From: Wocania_A spongiicola
GTDB taxonomy: Bacteria; Bacteroidota; Bacteroidia; Flavobacteriales; Flavobacteriaceae
Direction: 5' to 3'
Assembly: GCF_023502325.1 (NCBI RefSeq)
Contig: NZ_JAMFLZ010000006.1
Location: 142,460 to 206,459, forward strand
Length of the DNA: 64,000 nucleotides
Part shown: in pieces, positions 8,956-18,715 of the stretch
How the letters are laid out: the number at the start of each line of letters is the position of its first letter
Position numbering within the stretch: the stretch's first letter is position 1
The notes under the pieces: model-generated
Seen by the model: the letters and a program-made list of their open reading frames with translations, nothing else
What the model was told of the DNA's origin: nothing
Database searches by the model: none
Translations under genes and position numbers: made by a program

Positions 8956-10443
8956 TTATTTATTAATTTTTATGGCATAAGCATAATCATCAGTTTCTTT
9001 AAACTTTTTAGGCAAATACACTGGCATTTCTATAATAAAATCTGAGCCTTTCTGTACTCCTTTTAATGGTTCTCCTGTGGCCAATAAAGTTATAGTCGTA
9101 CTACTAGAAGGTTTAAAGTTTCTTATAATAACCAGTTCTCTCCATTCTGGCACAATTACAAAATTGGCATTACTGTTTTGAGTAAAAAACAGTTCTTTTA
9201 CAGCATAACCTGGTTCTGGGTCTATGGTTTGTTTTAAAATAAAATCGCCTCCTAAATAATGCTGTTTTGGTTTATAGTTCTTTTCTCCCTTTAATGACCA
9301 CTGAAATGAGTTTTTCCAAGGCTTTGTTCCATATATAGCTTCTCCATTTGTACTTAACCATTCCCCTATTTGTAACAAACGTTCTTGCATAATTACTGGA
9401 ATACTTCCACGAGCATCTGGTCCTATATCAAGTAATAAATTCCCTCCTGTGCTTACAATGTTTACGAGATTAAGAACCAGGGTTTTTGGCGAATTATAGT
9501 CTTCAAAATCTTCGTTTTGATTATACCCGAAAGAAAAGCCCATACCGCGACATTCTTCCCAAGGACGTTTAAACTCAGGAGCTTCAGCTTCGTATTCTGT
9601 AGTAAAATAGCCTCCATGATGTTTACGAATTCCTTTTCCCCACCTATCATTTATAACAATATTATCTTTTGCTACCGATTCGTTAAATAACCAAGCCAAA
9701 AATTCTTTCGATTTCCATTTGTCAGCTTCCATATCCCACTCGCCATCTGCCCATAAAACATCAGGATTGTACTTAGTTACCAAATCTTTTACCTGCGGTA
9801 AATAATGCTCATCAACAAAACGTTCTTTGTCATTTAACCATAAAGGGTGATACCACTCGTAGAGCGAATAGTATAATCCCATTTTAACACCGGTCTTTTT
9901 TACTGCAGAAGATAGCTCACCAACCAAATCACGCTTAGCTCCAACCTCCATACTATTCCATGCAAAACCTCTATCATTAGCTTCTTTATTTGGCCATAAA
10001 GTAAAACCATCATGATGCTTTGATGTTAACACTATATATTTTGCTCCAGATTTTTCAAATAATTGTGCCCACTCATCTGGATTAAACAAATCGGCTTTAA
10101 ATAGTTCGCCAAAATTGTAATAAGAAAAGTGATCTCCATAAGTTCTTTTATGAAAATTAGCTACTTCATCTCCTTTAAAATTTCCATTTCCAAAAAGTGA
10201 TTTACTTTGCAACCAATATTGATACCATTCTGAATATGTGCCTTTTGGTGTCCATGCAGGAACTGAGTAAGGCCCCCAATGAATAAAAATTCCAAATTTT
10301 GCGTCTTGAAACCATCCTGGAATTGGTCTACTATCTAGCGACTCCCATGTTGGCTTATAGTTTTCTTGAGATTTTGAAATACCACAAACTAAAATCATCA
10401 GGAAAAAAATAACTATCCTATGCTTCTTCATACTTTTTTTCAT
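8956..10443 (-). CDS. GH29 alpha-L-fucosidase
   Basis: A 495-residue secreted enzyme (signal to about residue 25, ISKSQ). GH29 motifs are AKFGIFIHWGPYSVPAW, LTSKHHDGFTLWPN, YYSLYEWYHP and the probable nucleophile Asp233 in VLWADGEW. It has the usual C-terminal beta domain (about residues 375-495). The ADGEW nucleophile box and overall form match the broad-specificity GH29-A type and are shared with the gene at 12792-14591, its closest relative here. The start codon overlaps the stop of the upstream GH141 gene (ATGA), so the two are likely translationally coupled. Met1 and Met5 are both possible starts; both leave an intact signal peptide. Confidence 0.92.
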   Translation of the reverse strand: MKKSMKKHRIVIFFLMILVCGISKSQENYKPTWESLDSRPIPGWFQDAKFGIFIHWGPYSVPAWTPKGTYSEWYQYWLQSKSLFGNGNFKGDEVANFHKRTYGDHFSYYNFGELFKADLFNPDEWAQLFEKSGAKYIVLTSKHHDGFTLWPNKEANDRGFAWNSMEVGAKRDLVGELSSAVKKTGVKMGLYYSLYEWYHPLWLNDKERFVDEHYLPQVKDLVTKYNPDVLWADGEWDMEADKWKSKEFLAWLFNESVAKDNIVINDRWGKGIRKHHGGYFTTEYEAEAPEFKRPWEECRGMGFSFGYNQNEDFEDYNSPKTLVLNLVNIVSTGGNLLLDIGPDARGSIPVIMQERLLQIGEWLSTNGEAIYGTKPWKNSFQWSLKGEKNYKPKQHYLGGDFILKQTIDPEPGYAVKELFFTQNSNANFVIVPEWRELVIIRNFKPSSSTTITLLATGEPLKGVQKGSDFIIEMPVYLPKKFKETDDYAYAIKINK

Positions 10444-12788
10444 TTTAAATTAATTTTTAATTTTTGAGATTTTTGATTTCTATAGATCTCCAGATTTAAT
10501 ACTCCTTTCCAATTATTATTTTGATAAACATTCATTAAATCTGCAATAACTTTTGTCTTATCATTTTCAGCACTAATAATCACATCTCCCTTTTCAAGAG
10601 TTGACTTAGCAATAATAGAATTATCTTCAATATCAAGTATTAAGACTCCAGAGGTTTCATTAAGTCCAGCAGCCGAACGCTCAGCCATGGTTTCAATATT
10701 TTTAAGTGTAGCTCCTAACCAACTTACTTTTAAATTCTTTTTAGAAGCATTGGCACTCCATATAATTGGTGTTTCTGGTTGCTTTGCAAGTGCTTTCAGG
10801 TTCTCGTTTTTTACGCCAAAGTCATTCATTTTAAAGTTTTTAAAACCAATCTGAAAAGCTGGAGAATTTTCAGAAACTGTATAATCGGCTTGCTCAGGAT
10901 TTTTAAAGTTGGGATTTCCAAAAATGCTGTGAGTATCTACGCCATTATTTTGAGCTTTAAGTAATGCTGTTTGATCTGGAAATAAATTGAAATCAACTTC
11001 TTTTCCCCAAGCTTGAAGTCTAATATCTTTATGTTCAGTTAATACTATATTTCTTCTGAATATATCTTCACTCTTTTTAAACCAAACATGTGGATGAAAA
11101 CCATTATTAATCATAATGTTATTTTCTACTGTTCTGTAAAAACCTTCTCGAAGTTTTAAGCCTCCATTTAAACAAACATTGTTGTAAATTTTATAATTGG
11201 AAGAACCATCGTCCAAATCTATATCCCAACCATGATCACACCTAAATCTGTTATTCCTAATGATTGTTTGGTGTATAGCATCCCACTTAGGCATATTTGG
11301 GTACATAGTAACAATACTGTCTAATATAGACCTGTTTGGGTGCCAAAAACGATCTCTCCCCCAGGAGTTAAATGCGCCATGGTCACCAGATTCTAAAACA
11401 GTATTAAATACATCATTTTGCTCAATAATATGTCCTCCCCAAGTACCATCACAAATATTAATACCTGCTCTGGGTACATCGTATATAGTATTATTACTAA
11501 CCGTAATATCCATGGCCATAGATATATTTACACCTGCAGTTTGTTTTTCTATCCGTCCAATACGATAAATAAGATTATTGTCAACTTTAGATACACTTGG
11601 GTAGTTATTATTTTTAGGCCCCTTAATAGTATCTAACTTGGTAAGCTCTACAAATTCATAATATTGAAAAGAAGGTGAACGTACAGCTGTTGGGCTTCCC
11701 ACAAAATTAATGGCAGTTGCGCCACAATCATGAATGTGATTATTTTTTATGGACACATCTCTATTGTATGCGCTTACAAAAATAGCATTGCCTCCCAGAT
11801 TTGTGAATTCGCAATTTTCAATTTCAACATTTTCTGTGCCTTCGATAAATAATGCTCCTCCTCTGTATATGGTCCAATCGCTGCGCAATAAAGGTTCGTA
11901 ATCTTCAAACAATGTACGCTGTGTATGTTCGAATTTAATACCACTAATGCTAATATTTTTTACAGGATTTTCTTCAGAACCAACAATATCGATAAGGTGT
12001 TTTTGTTGCACAATTTCGAAAGTAGCATTGTTTAAATCTGCTTTTGCATCTGGCCAATAGTATAATTGATTATTTGAATCTAAATACCATTCTTTTGGGC
12101 TATCAAGTTCTTCAAAAACATTTTCAACCATACGGTAAGTGTCATGCATTTTTGATGGTCTATTATTTTGATGCCCTTTAGTTAATATTAATTCTCCTTT
12201 ATCATTTACACCTTCAGCGAGGTAATGAAATCCTCCCCATTCTCCTCGATGCATGGCATGTATAATAGCGCCTTTAGGGTTTTTCCATGTAGCAACTCGA
12301 TCAGATGAAATAGCATCGCTTGCATGCCCCTGCCAATGGCCTCCGTTTTCATTATAGTTAGGATATCGAGCTAATATCTGTTGATTTCCATTAATGTAAA
12401 GTTGATCAAATGATTCGTTTTTTGGTATTTGAGCTACCCAAATGTTATCATCATATTTTTCCCATTTCAACTGAAGAGTTTTTGATCCTTTAATAATTGT
12501 TTTATCTACCCCTGCTCCTATCAGTTTTAATTCTCCATAGGCTGGTTTTATTTTTGCAGCAGAATTTAGCCTATATACGCCTTCAGAAATATTTATAGTT
12601 ATAGGACTATTAATATTCTCATTACGCATTTCTTCTACCTTACCAAGTGCCTCTTCAATAGTATTAAAGGTAGAAATAGAATCTCCATTTCCATCAGAAA
12701 CGACATTAATCACTTGTTCTTGCTGTTTAGAACATGCCGCCATAAAAATGAAAATGGTAAAATATATGAAAGAAGTGTATTTTCTCAT
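10440..12788 (-). CDS. Right-handed beta-helix lipoprotein, GH141-like (probable alpha-L-fucosidase) with C-terminal PDZ-like domain
   Basis: A 782-residue lipoprotein (FMAAC, Cys19). Residues about 25-660 form a right-handed parallel beta-helix with repeated short strands (VEIENCEFTNLGGNAIFVS, VSIKNNHIHDCGATAINF, ITVSNNTIYDVPRAGINI). The segments EWYLDSNNQLYYWPD and ESGDHGAFNSWGRDRFW are characteristic of GH141, the family founded on a rhamnogalacturonan-II alpha-L-fucosidase and also holding xylanases. The last about 85 residues (GVLILDIEDNSIIAK, LEKGDVII, LEIYRNQK) read as a PDZ domain, which is unusual on a glycosidase. It lies between two GH29s and overlaps the next gene by 4 bp, so alpha-fucosidase is the favoured activity. 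A GH28-like hydrolase or polysaccharide lyase fold is the alternative. Confidence 0.75.
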   Translation of the reverse strand: MRKYTSFIYFTIFIFMAACSKQQEQVINVVSDGNGDSISTFNTIEEALGKVEEMRNENINSPITINISEGVYRLNSAAKIKPAYGELKLIGAGVDKTIIKGSKTLQLKWEKYDDNIWVAQIPKNESFDQLYINGNQQILARYPNYNENGGHWQGHASDAISSDRVATWKNPKGAIIHAMHRGEWGGFHYLAEGVNDKGELILTKGHQNNRPSKMHDTYRMVENVFEELDSPKEWYLDSNNQLYYWPDAKADLNNATFEIVQQKHLIDIVGSEENPVKNISISGIKFEHTQRTLFEDYEPLLRSDWTIYRGGALFIEGTENVEIENCEFTNLGGNAIFVSAYNRDVSIKNNHIHDCGATAINFVGSPTAVRSPSFQYYEFVELTKLDTIKGPKNNNYPSVSKVDNNLIYRIGRIEKQTAGVNISMAMDITVSNNTIYDVPRAGINICDGTWGGHIIEQNDVFNTVLESGDHGAFNSWGRDRFWHPNRSILDSIVTMYPNMPKWDAIHQTIIRNNRFRCDHGWDIDLDDGSSNYKIYNNVCLNGGLKLREGFYRTVENNIMINNGFHPHVWFKKSEDIFRRNIVLTEHKDIRLQAWGKEVDFNLFPDQTALLKAQNNGVDTHSIFGNPNFKNPEQADYTVSENSPAFQIGFKNFKMNDFGVKNENLKALAKQPETPIIWSANASKKNLKVSWLGATLKNIETMAERSAAGLNETSGVLILDIEDNSIIAKSTLEKGDVIISAENDKTKVIADLMNVYQNNNWKGVLNLEIYRNQKSQKLKINLK

Positions 12789-12791
12789 ACT

Positions 12792-14591
12792 TTAATTTTT
12801 ATCAATTTCAAAAGTCCAAGCATCATGAGATGGCATTTCTCTATACTTAATGCTACTTGTATTAATATGCATTTTTCCATTTATATATTGCCATGGCAAT
12901 GTTTTATTCAACCCTAACAATTTAACCTCAGCATCTTTACCTGGATTTGGAATAGTTAATACTAGGTTTTCTTCTGGCCATTCAAAGCTAATAGCATAAA
13001 CCTTGTTTTTATTTTGAGTATAACATAGGTAGGTTTTAAGAGATGAGTAACTTCCTGTCAACCCATTCTTTGATTTTTCCTTATCTAAAAACAATGCAGA
13101 AGGTGGGACTAATTGCTTGTCTTTATTTTTTGTGTTCCAAAATAAAGCAATAGACGCGTTTTGCTTTTTCTCTCTATATTTAATTTGAATGGCATATAGT
13201 TCACCCGTTTTTAATTTTATTTTCCCCATTGATGATGCACTTGTATTTGCCCCCATTACTTCAGATTGAGACCCTTTTGCTGTATAATTTTGATTAATAA
13301 CTAATTTGTTGTTTATATAAACAACAGCTTCATCATCAGCTTTAATTTCAAAGGTATATGTATCCGTTTTTGGTGCTTCAATGAAGCCATTCCACTCAAC
13401 CGCAAAATTGTCTTCTTTAATTCCTTTCATTGGAGAGTTTCGTACCCAATTAAAATTAATTTGATTATCTATACGGTTAATAGTAACTTCTTTTTCTTCT
13501 TCTTTAATTGAAAATGGCTTAGAACCATAAATAGCATCACCATTAATTTTTAACCAACTACCTAATTGAATTAAGCGTTCTTGTTGAATTAAAGGTATTT
13601 GCCCATCTGCTTTAGGTCCAACATTTAAAATCATTCCTCCTCCATTAGCAACTGCTTGTACAAAACGATGAATAAGCTCTTGTGATGTTCCATAAGCCTC
13701 CAAATTTTCATTTCTGTTTAAACCAAAAGATCGGCCTAACCCTCTTACTTCTGCCCAAGGTCTATTGGTTACTTTTATTCCAGCGCTATATTCAGGTGTT
13801 AAAAACCCAACATCTAAACCATGCCCCCAACGGTTATTAACAATTGCATCATCTCCTACTAGGTTATAATACCAATCAATTAATTCAGCCGAATGCCATT
13901 GCTTTGCTGTATTAAACCATTCGCCGTCAGCAAAAATCAATGATGGTTTGTAAGTAGAAATTAATTCTTTAAACTGAGGAATCATATAATTGTCTACATA
14001 ATTTCCAATACTATCGTGAGGATCGGTATACCAACGGTGTAATGGATGGTTCCATTCTGCAAGAGAATAGTACAATCCCATTTTTAGTCCAGATTTTCTA
14101 ACAGATTTAGTTAATTCTCCAACCAAATCACGTTTAGGTCCTACATCAAAACTATTCCAGTTTCTATTATATTTACTCGGCCATAAGGCATAACCATCGT
14201 GGTGCTTTGATACAAACATCACATATTTCGCTCCAGCATTTTTGAATAAGGTTGCCCATTCATCTGGATTAAATAATTCGGCTTTAAATAATGGAGCAAA
14301 GTCTTTATAAGTAAAATTATCACCATAAGTCTTCTTAACAAAACTTGTACGTAAAGTGTCATTTAGTTGTAGCCCTCGTAAAAACCACTCAGCATATGAT
14401 TCTTTACCACCATAAGCTGGTACTGAATACAGACCCCAATGTATAAAAATACCTAATTTGGCATCTTTAAACCATTCAGGGTATGGGCGTTCTTGAACTG
14501 ATTTTATCAATTCTAATTCATTAATATTTTGTGCCTTTCCAAAAAATATACTCAGCGAAAAAAATATAATTGTTAATCGTATTATTCTCAT
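12792..14591 (-). CDS. GH29 alpha-L-fucosidase with inserted PA14-like domain
   Basis: A 599-residue secreted enzyme (signal ends FGKAQ near residue 21). The GH29 barrel (about 25-365) carries LGIFIHWGLYSVPAYGG, VSKHHDGYALWPS, YYSLAEWNHP and the probable nucleophile Asp222 in LIFADGEW. Residues about 370-500 are a PA14-like beta-barrel (VEWNGFIEAPKTDTYTF, DDEAVVYINN, YAIQIKYREK), commonly a carbohydrate-binding insert. A C-terminal beta domain follows (about 515-599). The PA14 module separates the barrel from its normal C-terminal sandwich, so it appears inserted between them. The enzyme is paralogous to the gene at 8956-10443. It starts 3 bp before the GH141 gene. Confidence 0.9.
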   Translation of the reverse strand: MRIIRLTIIFFSLSIFFGKAQNINELELIKSVQERPYPEWFKDAKLGIFIHWGLYSVPAYGGKESYAEWFLRGLQLNDTLRTSFVKKTYGDNFTYKDFAPLFKAELFNPDEWATLFKNAGAKYVMFVSKHHDGYALWPSKYNRNWNSFDVGPKRDLVGELTKSVRKSGLKMGLYYSLAEWNHPLHRWYTDPHDSIGNYVDNYMIPQFKELISTYKPSLIFADGEWFNTAKQWHSAELIDWYYNLVGDDAIVNNRWGHGLDVGFLTPEYSAGIKVTNRPWAEVRGLGRSFGLNRNENLEAYGTSQELIHRFVQAVANGGGMILNVGPKADGQIPLIQQERLIQLGSWLKINGDAIYGSKPFSIKEEEKEVTINRIDNQINFNWVRNSPMKGIKEDNFAVEWNGFIEAPKTDTYTFEIKADDEAVVYINNKLVINQNYTAKGSQSEVMGANTSASSMGKIKLKTGELYAIQIKYREKKQNASIALFWNTKNKDKQLVPPSALFLDKEKSKNGLTGSYSSLKTYLCYTQNKNKVYAISFEWPEENLVLTIPNPGKDAEVKLLGLNKTLPWQYINGKMHINTSSIKYREMPSHDAWTFEIDKN

Positions 14592-14628
14592 TCGTTTAAA
14601 ACTGTTTTGCTAATTTTAATAAAACTTA

Positions 14629-15480
14629 TTAATTTTTAATTTCAGCCGTTTTCATAGATACATAATTAATTAATGTACCTATAGGTGAAATAGTTATGGT
14701 TATTTTATCTCCTATTTTAAGTGTAAAATCATCATCAGGAACTAAGCATGTTCCTGTCATTAAAAAAACACCATTTGGAAAATCACATTCTCTAAAAAGA
14801 TACTCTATCAACTCATTATGAGTTCTTTTCATCATTCCTATCTCCACTTTTCCGTAATACATCACCTTATCATTTCTTTCAATTTCTATTTCAATTTCTG
14901 TTTCAGTAGGTAAAGGGTTTTCAGATATATAGATGCAAGGGCCTAAACCTGCGCATTTTTCAAACACTTTGGCTTGTGGCAAGTATAATGGGTTTTCGCC
15001 TTCTATACTTCTAGAACTCACATCATTTCCAATAGTATATCCTTGAATTTCTCCAGCTGAATTTATTAATAACGTTAACTCTGGTTCGGGTACATCCCAA
15101 TCTGAATCTTTTCTAATATTAATTTCTTTTCCTGTACCTACTACTCTTTGAGATGTAGCTTTAAAAAATAACTCTGGCCTATCTGCATCATACACTTTAT
15201 TATAGAAAACATCACCTCCTGAAGCTTTCGCTTCATCCATTCTTGCTTCTTTGCTTCTAAGGTAAGTAACTCCAGCTGCCCAAACTTCTTGAGCTCCAAT
15301 TGGAGCTTCAATATTTTTAAGTAATTTTTTACTAACAACTTTTGCCGTCTCAATTTGTTTTTTCAAAAAAGCATATAAACCACTTCTATTAATAAAATGA
15401 TCCCAATTATTTACTTCTAATTCATAAAAAGAGTTTTCGAATTCTACTATTGCTGTTTGCTCTTTTTTATATACTTTCAT
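14629..15480 (-). CDS. FAH-superfamily protein, 2-keto-3-deoxy-sugar-acid dehydratase/hydrolase type
   Basis: A 283-residue cytoplasmic protein without signal. EVWAAGVTYLRSKEAR (about 66-80) and the metal-site pattern Glu132-x-Glu134 (VPEPEL) with Asp153 (GNDVSSR) place it in the fumarylacetoacetate hydrolase superfamily. It is closest in style to the branch of 2-keto-3-deoxy-D-arabinonate dehydratase. In this locus, with an SDR and a UxaA dehydratase, it should act on a 2-keto-3-deoxy or diketo acid derived from L-fucose. It differs clearly from the second FAH gene at 1-374, so the two probably perform different steps or handle different sugars. The reaction (dehydration or C-C hydrolysis) cannot be decided from sequence alone. 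Confidence 0.75.
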   Translation of the reverse strand: MKVYKKEQTAIVEFENSFYELEVNNWDHFINRSGLYAFLKKQIETAKVVSKKLLKNIEAPIGAQEVWAAGVTYLRSKEARMDEAKASGGDVFYNKVYDADRPELFFKATSQRVVGTGKEINIRKDSDWDVPEPELTLLINSAGEIQGYTIGNDVSSRSIEGENPLYLPQAKVFEKCAGLGPCIYISENPLPTETEIEIEIERNDKVMYYGKVEIGMMKRTHNELIEYLFRECDFPNGVFLMTGTCLVPDDDFTLKIGDKITITISPIGTLINYVSMKTAEIKN

Positions 15481-15517
15481 TTATATATCAACTCTAAATT
15501 TGCAAAAAATTCACCTT

Positions 15518-17872
15518 TTAATTAACTATGATTTCATCTATCCAGATATGTGACCGACTTCCATTTTTATGATGTCCTTCTGGAATAGGGTTAAGCCCTT
15601 TTGCCTTAATTTTTAATGTTTTTACATTAACTGCATCAAAAGGCAAACTAATATTTACTTTATTCCTCCCTTGCTCAGTTGCCACTTCTAACTGTTCTTT
15701 TTTGGTTAATAGCTTAAATGTTTTTCCATCTGTAGAACCAAAGACTTCAATTTCTGATGGTGGATAAATTCCTGAAATAGTAAACCGTAAAGCATCAAAT
15801 TGTATTTGCTTTACTTGAGTTTCTTCATTGAAAACAACATCAAATTCTACAGCGTCTAAAAAATGACACCAAGACTTATCCCCTTTTGAAAGGGATCCAT
15901 AACTCAAATCGGATAATTTTTCAATTCTCTTTCCTTGTTTATCAAAAACTTTTGCATTTTTTGCTTTATGAATTAAAAACTTTTTTGCTGAAACATACCC
16001 TACAGGTTTATCATTATTAAATGATCTAGCTTTTAATTGTGCTGTTTCTAAAATACTAAATGGGCCATTATATTTAGAAGATTGAATAGTAGGTTCAGTT
16101 CCATCTAAAGTATAATGAATATTTAACCCATTAACCTCCGTTTTCATTTGTATCTCTATTTCTTTTCCATTCCCAGTATGGTCAATCCAAGGGCTAAAAG
16201 CGCTTACTGCATACCTAACTTCTTGCGCGTCTAGTCTATTGAACTGTGTATAAAGCCGGTTTGTAAAATCATTCCAGTTTTTCTTCTCATGTGGTGTCCA
16301 TGCACTTTCGGCAATAGCATAAGTTCTAGGGAAACTCATGTAAGTAAATTTGCCCCAATCACTAATGGACTCGGTCCACATATTGGCTTGAATACCTTTT
16401 ATAAGCCGCCCTTCTTCTTGTGTTAATGCTTCTGGTATAACTTTGTAACTATATGATGTTGAAAGCAATAAGCGTGAGTACCCTAAATTAGGTTCTAAGT
16501 CATCATGACCTTGTTTTAAATCTATATAACAATAATTACTGGGTGTCATTATAACTTCGTGCCCCGCTTTTGCAGAAGCGATACCTCCTTTTTCTCCTCT
16601 CCAACTCATTACTGTAGCATTAGGAGCTAAACCGCCTTCAAGTATTTCATCCCAGCCAATCATGATACGATTACGTTTATTAATTATTTTTTCAATACGC
16701 TTAATAAAATAGCTTTGTAATTCATGCTCGTCTTTTAAGTTTTCATCTTTCATTCTTTGCTGTGCATGCGGATCTACTTTCCATTGCTCCTTACTACACT
16801 CGTCACCACCAATATGAACATATTTAAAAGGGAATAAATCCATAACTTCATTAAGCATTGTTTCGGCAAACTGAAAAGTTTCTTCTTTACCAGGGTTATA
16901 TGTGTTATTCTTAAAAACGCCCCCTGTAGCAACATAAGGCTCAGCATTTACACAGCCAATTTCTGGATAAGAAGCTATAGTAGCCTGAGCATGTCCTGGC
17001 ATATCAATTTCTGGAATAATCTCTATATATCGTTCTTTGGCATAATCAATAATCTCTTTAACATCTTCTTGTGTATAAAATCCACCATAAGTCGCTTTTT
17101 CATCAGGTTTCTGTTCTGGCCTTCCCCACCAATTAGATTTAGTTTCATCAGTAATATTATAATCTACTCTCCAAGCTCCAATCTCTGTAAGCTTAGGATA
17201 ACTTTTAATCTCTAAACGCCACCCTTGATCGTCTGCCAAATGCCAATGAAACCGGTTTAGTTTCAGCTCTGTCATATAATCAATTACTTCCTTTACTTGT
17301 TCTTTATTAAAAAAATGTCGTGATACATCGAGCATATAACCACGCCAACCAAACGCTGGATTATCTTTAATATCTACAATTGGAATACCCCATCTAACAT
17401 TTTGTAATGTGTTTTTATAAAAAGCCGTAGGTAGCAATTGTTTTAAACTTTGTAAAGCATAAAAAAAGCCTGCTTTCGATGATGCTTCAATGTTTATCGC
17501 ATCAGCAGAAGTTTTTAATTGATACCCCTCTGCTTCAATTGTTTTATTTGTAGAAAAGGTAATATCACCTTTATCTGCAATTACTATTTGAGGTGTCCAA
17601 CCAGCTACTTCTTGAAATTGGCTAAAAAATTGACTAGCAATATTTTCCTGCATTTCATTTTCAACAGCTATTATTGAAGACTCCTTTATTTCAAAATGTC
17701 CTTCAGATTTAATAAGGTTTATTGGCTTAGGAATAATATGTGCTTCACCTATTTGAAGTTCCAGCTTTCTTTCATTACATGAGCTTAATAAAATTAAGCT
17801 CAATATAAGTGCGCTAAAATATTTAAGTCTTCTATTATTCTTCAAAATATTCATATTCAAAATTTTAACCAT
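15518..17872 (-). CDS. GH20 beta-N-acetylhexosaminidase with chitobiase-type and discoidin-like C-terminal domains
   Basis: A 784-residue lipoprotein (ILLSSC, Cys32). Residues about 45-165 are the GH20b N-terminal domain; about 170-540 the GH20 barrel with GWRGYMLDVSRHFF, FHWHLADDQGWRLEI and the catalytic pair Asp357-Glu358 in HIGGDE, used in substrate-assisted catalysis. A chitobiase/HEX_C domain (LDGTEPTIQSSKYNGP, about 585-640) and a discoidin-like domain ending HIWIDEIIVN follow. It removes terminal beta-GlcNAc or GalNAc. The first ATG overlaps the SDR stop by 8 bp; Met7 (start 17854) gives a more usual lipoprotein signal and is a good alternative. It lies inside the fucose-catabolism genes, so the operon mixes periplasmic trimming with cytoplasmic use. 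Confidence 0.93.
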   Translation of the reverse strand: MVKILNMNILKNNRRLKYFSALILSLILLSSCNERKLELQIGEAHIIPKPINLIKSEGHFEIKESSIIAVENEMQENIASQFFSQFQEVAGWTPQIVIADKGDITFSTNKTIEAEGYQLKTSADAINIEASSKAGFFYALQSLKQLLPTAFYKNTLQNVRWGIPIVDIKDNPAFGWRGYMLDVSRHFFNKEQVKEVIDYMTELKLNRFHWHLADDQGWRLEIKSYPKLTEIGAWRVDYNITDETKSNWWGRPEQKPDEKATYGGFYTQEDVKEIIDYAKERYIEIIPEIDMPGHAQATIASYPEIGCVNAEPYVATGGVFKNNTYNPGKEETFQFAETMLNEVMDLFPFKYVHIGGDECSKEQWKVDPHAQQRMKDENLKDEHELQSYFIKRIEKIINKRNRIMIGWDEILEGGLAPNATVMSWRGEKGGIASAKAGHEVIMTPSNYCYIDLKQGHDDLEPNLGYSRLLLSTSYSYKVIPEALTQEEGRLIKGIQANMWTESISDWGKFTYMSFPRTYAIAESAWTPHEKKNWNDFTNRLYTQFNRLDAQEVRYAVSAFSPWIDHTGNGKEIEIQMKTEVNGLNIHYTLDGTEPTIQSSKYNGPFSILETAQLKARSFNNDKPVGYVSAKKFLIHKAKNAKVFDKQGKRIEKLSDLSYGSLSKGDKSWCHFLDAVEFDVVFNEETQVKQIQFDALRFTISGIYPPSEIEVFGSTDGKTFKLLTKKEQLEVATEQGRNKVNISLPFDAVNVKTLKIKAKGLNPIPEGHHKNGSRSHIWIDEIIVN

Positions 17873-18644
17873 TTAGTTTTATAAATCCGCCATCAATAGG
17901 AAAGTCAGTTCCTGTTATAAATGATGCTTCATTTGAGCATAAGTACAAAGCTAAATTTGCTATTTCTTCAGGTTTCCCCATTCTACCAATGGGCTGTGTT
18001 TTTGACAGTGCATCAAACATTTCGTCTTCTTTTCCTGGATAATTCTTTTTAATAAATCCATCTACAAAAGGCGTGTGCACTCTTGCTGGAGAAATACAAT
18101 TACAACGGATATTACTATCTAAATAATCTTTAGCAACAGAGTAAGTCATTGTTAAAACAGCTCCTTTAGACATGGAATAGGCAAAACGATCTGAAATACC
18201 AACCGACGATGCTATTGATGCCATATTAATAATAACACCTCCACCTTGCGCTTTCATTTTTGGTACCGTTGCATAAATACAATTATAAACGCCTTTTACA
18301 TTAACATTATAAACGCGGTCTAAATCTGATTCAAAAGTATTTTCAACATTACCAACATGCGCAACTCCTGCATTGTTTATTAATATGTCTATCTTATTAT
18401 TTTTAGCAATTTCATCAATAATATTTTTTACTTGCAAATGGTTGGAAACATCACATTGGTAAAAATTAGCTTCTCCTCCATCATTCTTAATTTCTTTTAC
18501 CGTTTGCTCTCCGCTTTCTTTACTAAATTCTAAAATATGAATGTAGGCACCTTGTTGTGCAAATGTTTTAGAAATTGCTTCCCCTATACCACTTGCTCCG
18601 CCTGTTATAATAGCTGATTTTCCTTGTAAATTGAATTTTGACAT
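17865..18644 (-). CDS. SDR oxidoreductase, probable 2-keto-3-deoxy-L-fuconate dehydrogenase
   Basis: A 259-residue classical short-chain dehydrogenase: NAD(P)-binding TGGASGIG (14-21), NNAG (90-93), and the catalytic Ser143, Tyr156 and Lys160 (YSMSK). The substrate-loop sequence ISPARVHTPFVDGFIKKNYPG resembles enzymes that oxidise 2-keto-3-deoxy-L-fuconate, as well as the Campylobacter fucose-island dehydrogenase FucX, which is proposed to act on L-fucose. It is cytoplasmic. With UxaA 71 bp upstream and FAH proteins downstream, it fits the step from 2-keto-3-deoxy-L-fuconate to 2,4-diketo-3-deoxy-L-fuconate. L-fucose dehydrogenase is the main alternative. No other fucose dehydrogenase or lactonase is seen in the window. 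Confidence 0.8.
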   Translation of the reverse strand: MSKFNLQGKSAIITGGASGIGEAISKTFAQQGAYIHILEFSKESGEQTVKEIKNDGGEANFYQCDVSNHLQVKNIIDEIAKNNKIDILINNAGVAHVGNVENTFESDLDRVYNVNVKGVYNCIYATVPKMKAQGGGVIINMASIASSVGISDRFAYSMSKGAVLTMTYSVAKDYLDSNIRCNCISPARVHTPFVDGFIKKNYPGKEDEMFDALSKTQPIGRMGKPEEIANLALYLCSNEASFITGTDFPIDGGFIKLNG

Positions 18645-18715
18645 TTTATACTATTTTTTGATAAATGAAAAGCCCAAGTTGGATACTTTAAAATAATTAT
18701 CTTTATTTAATAAAA

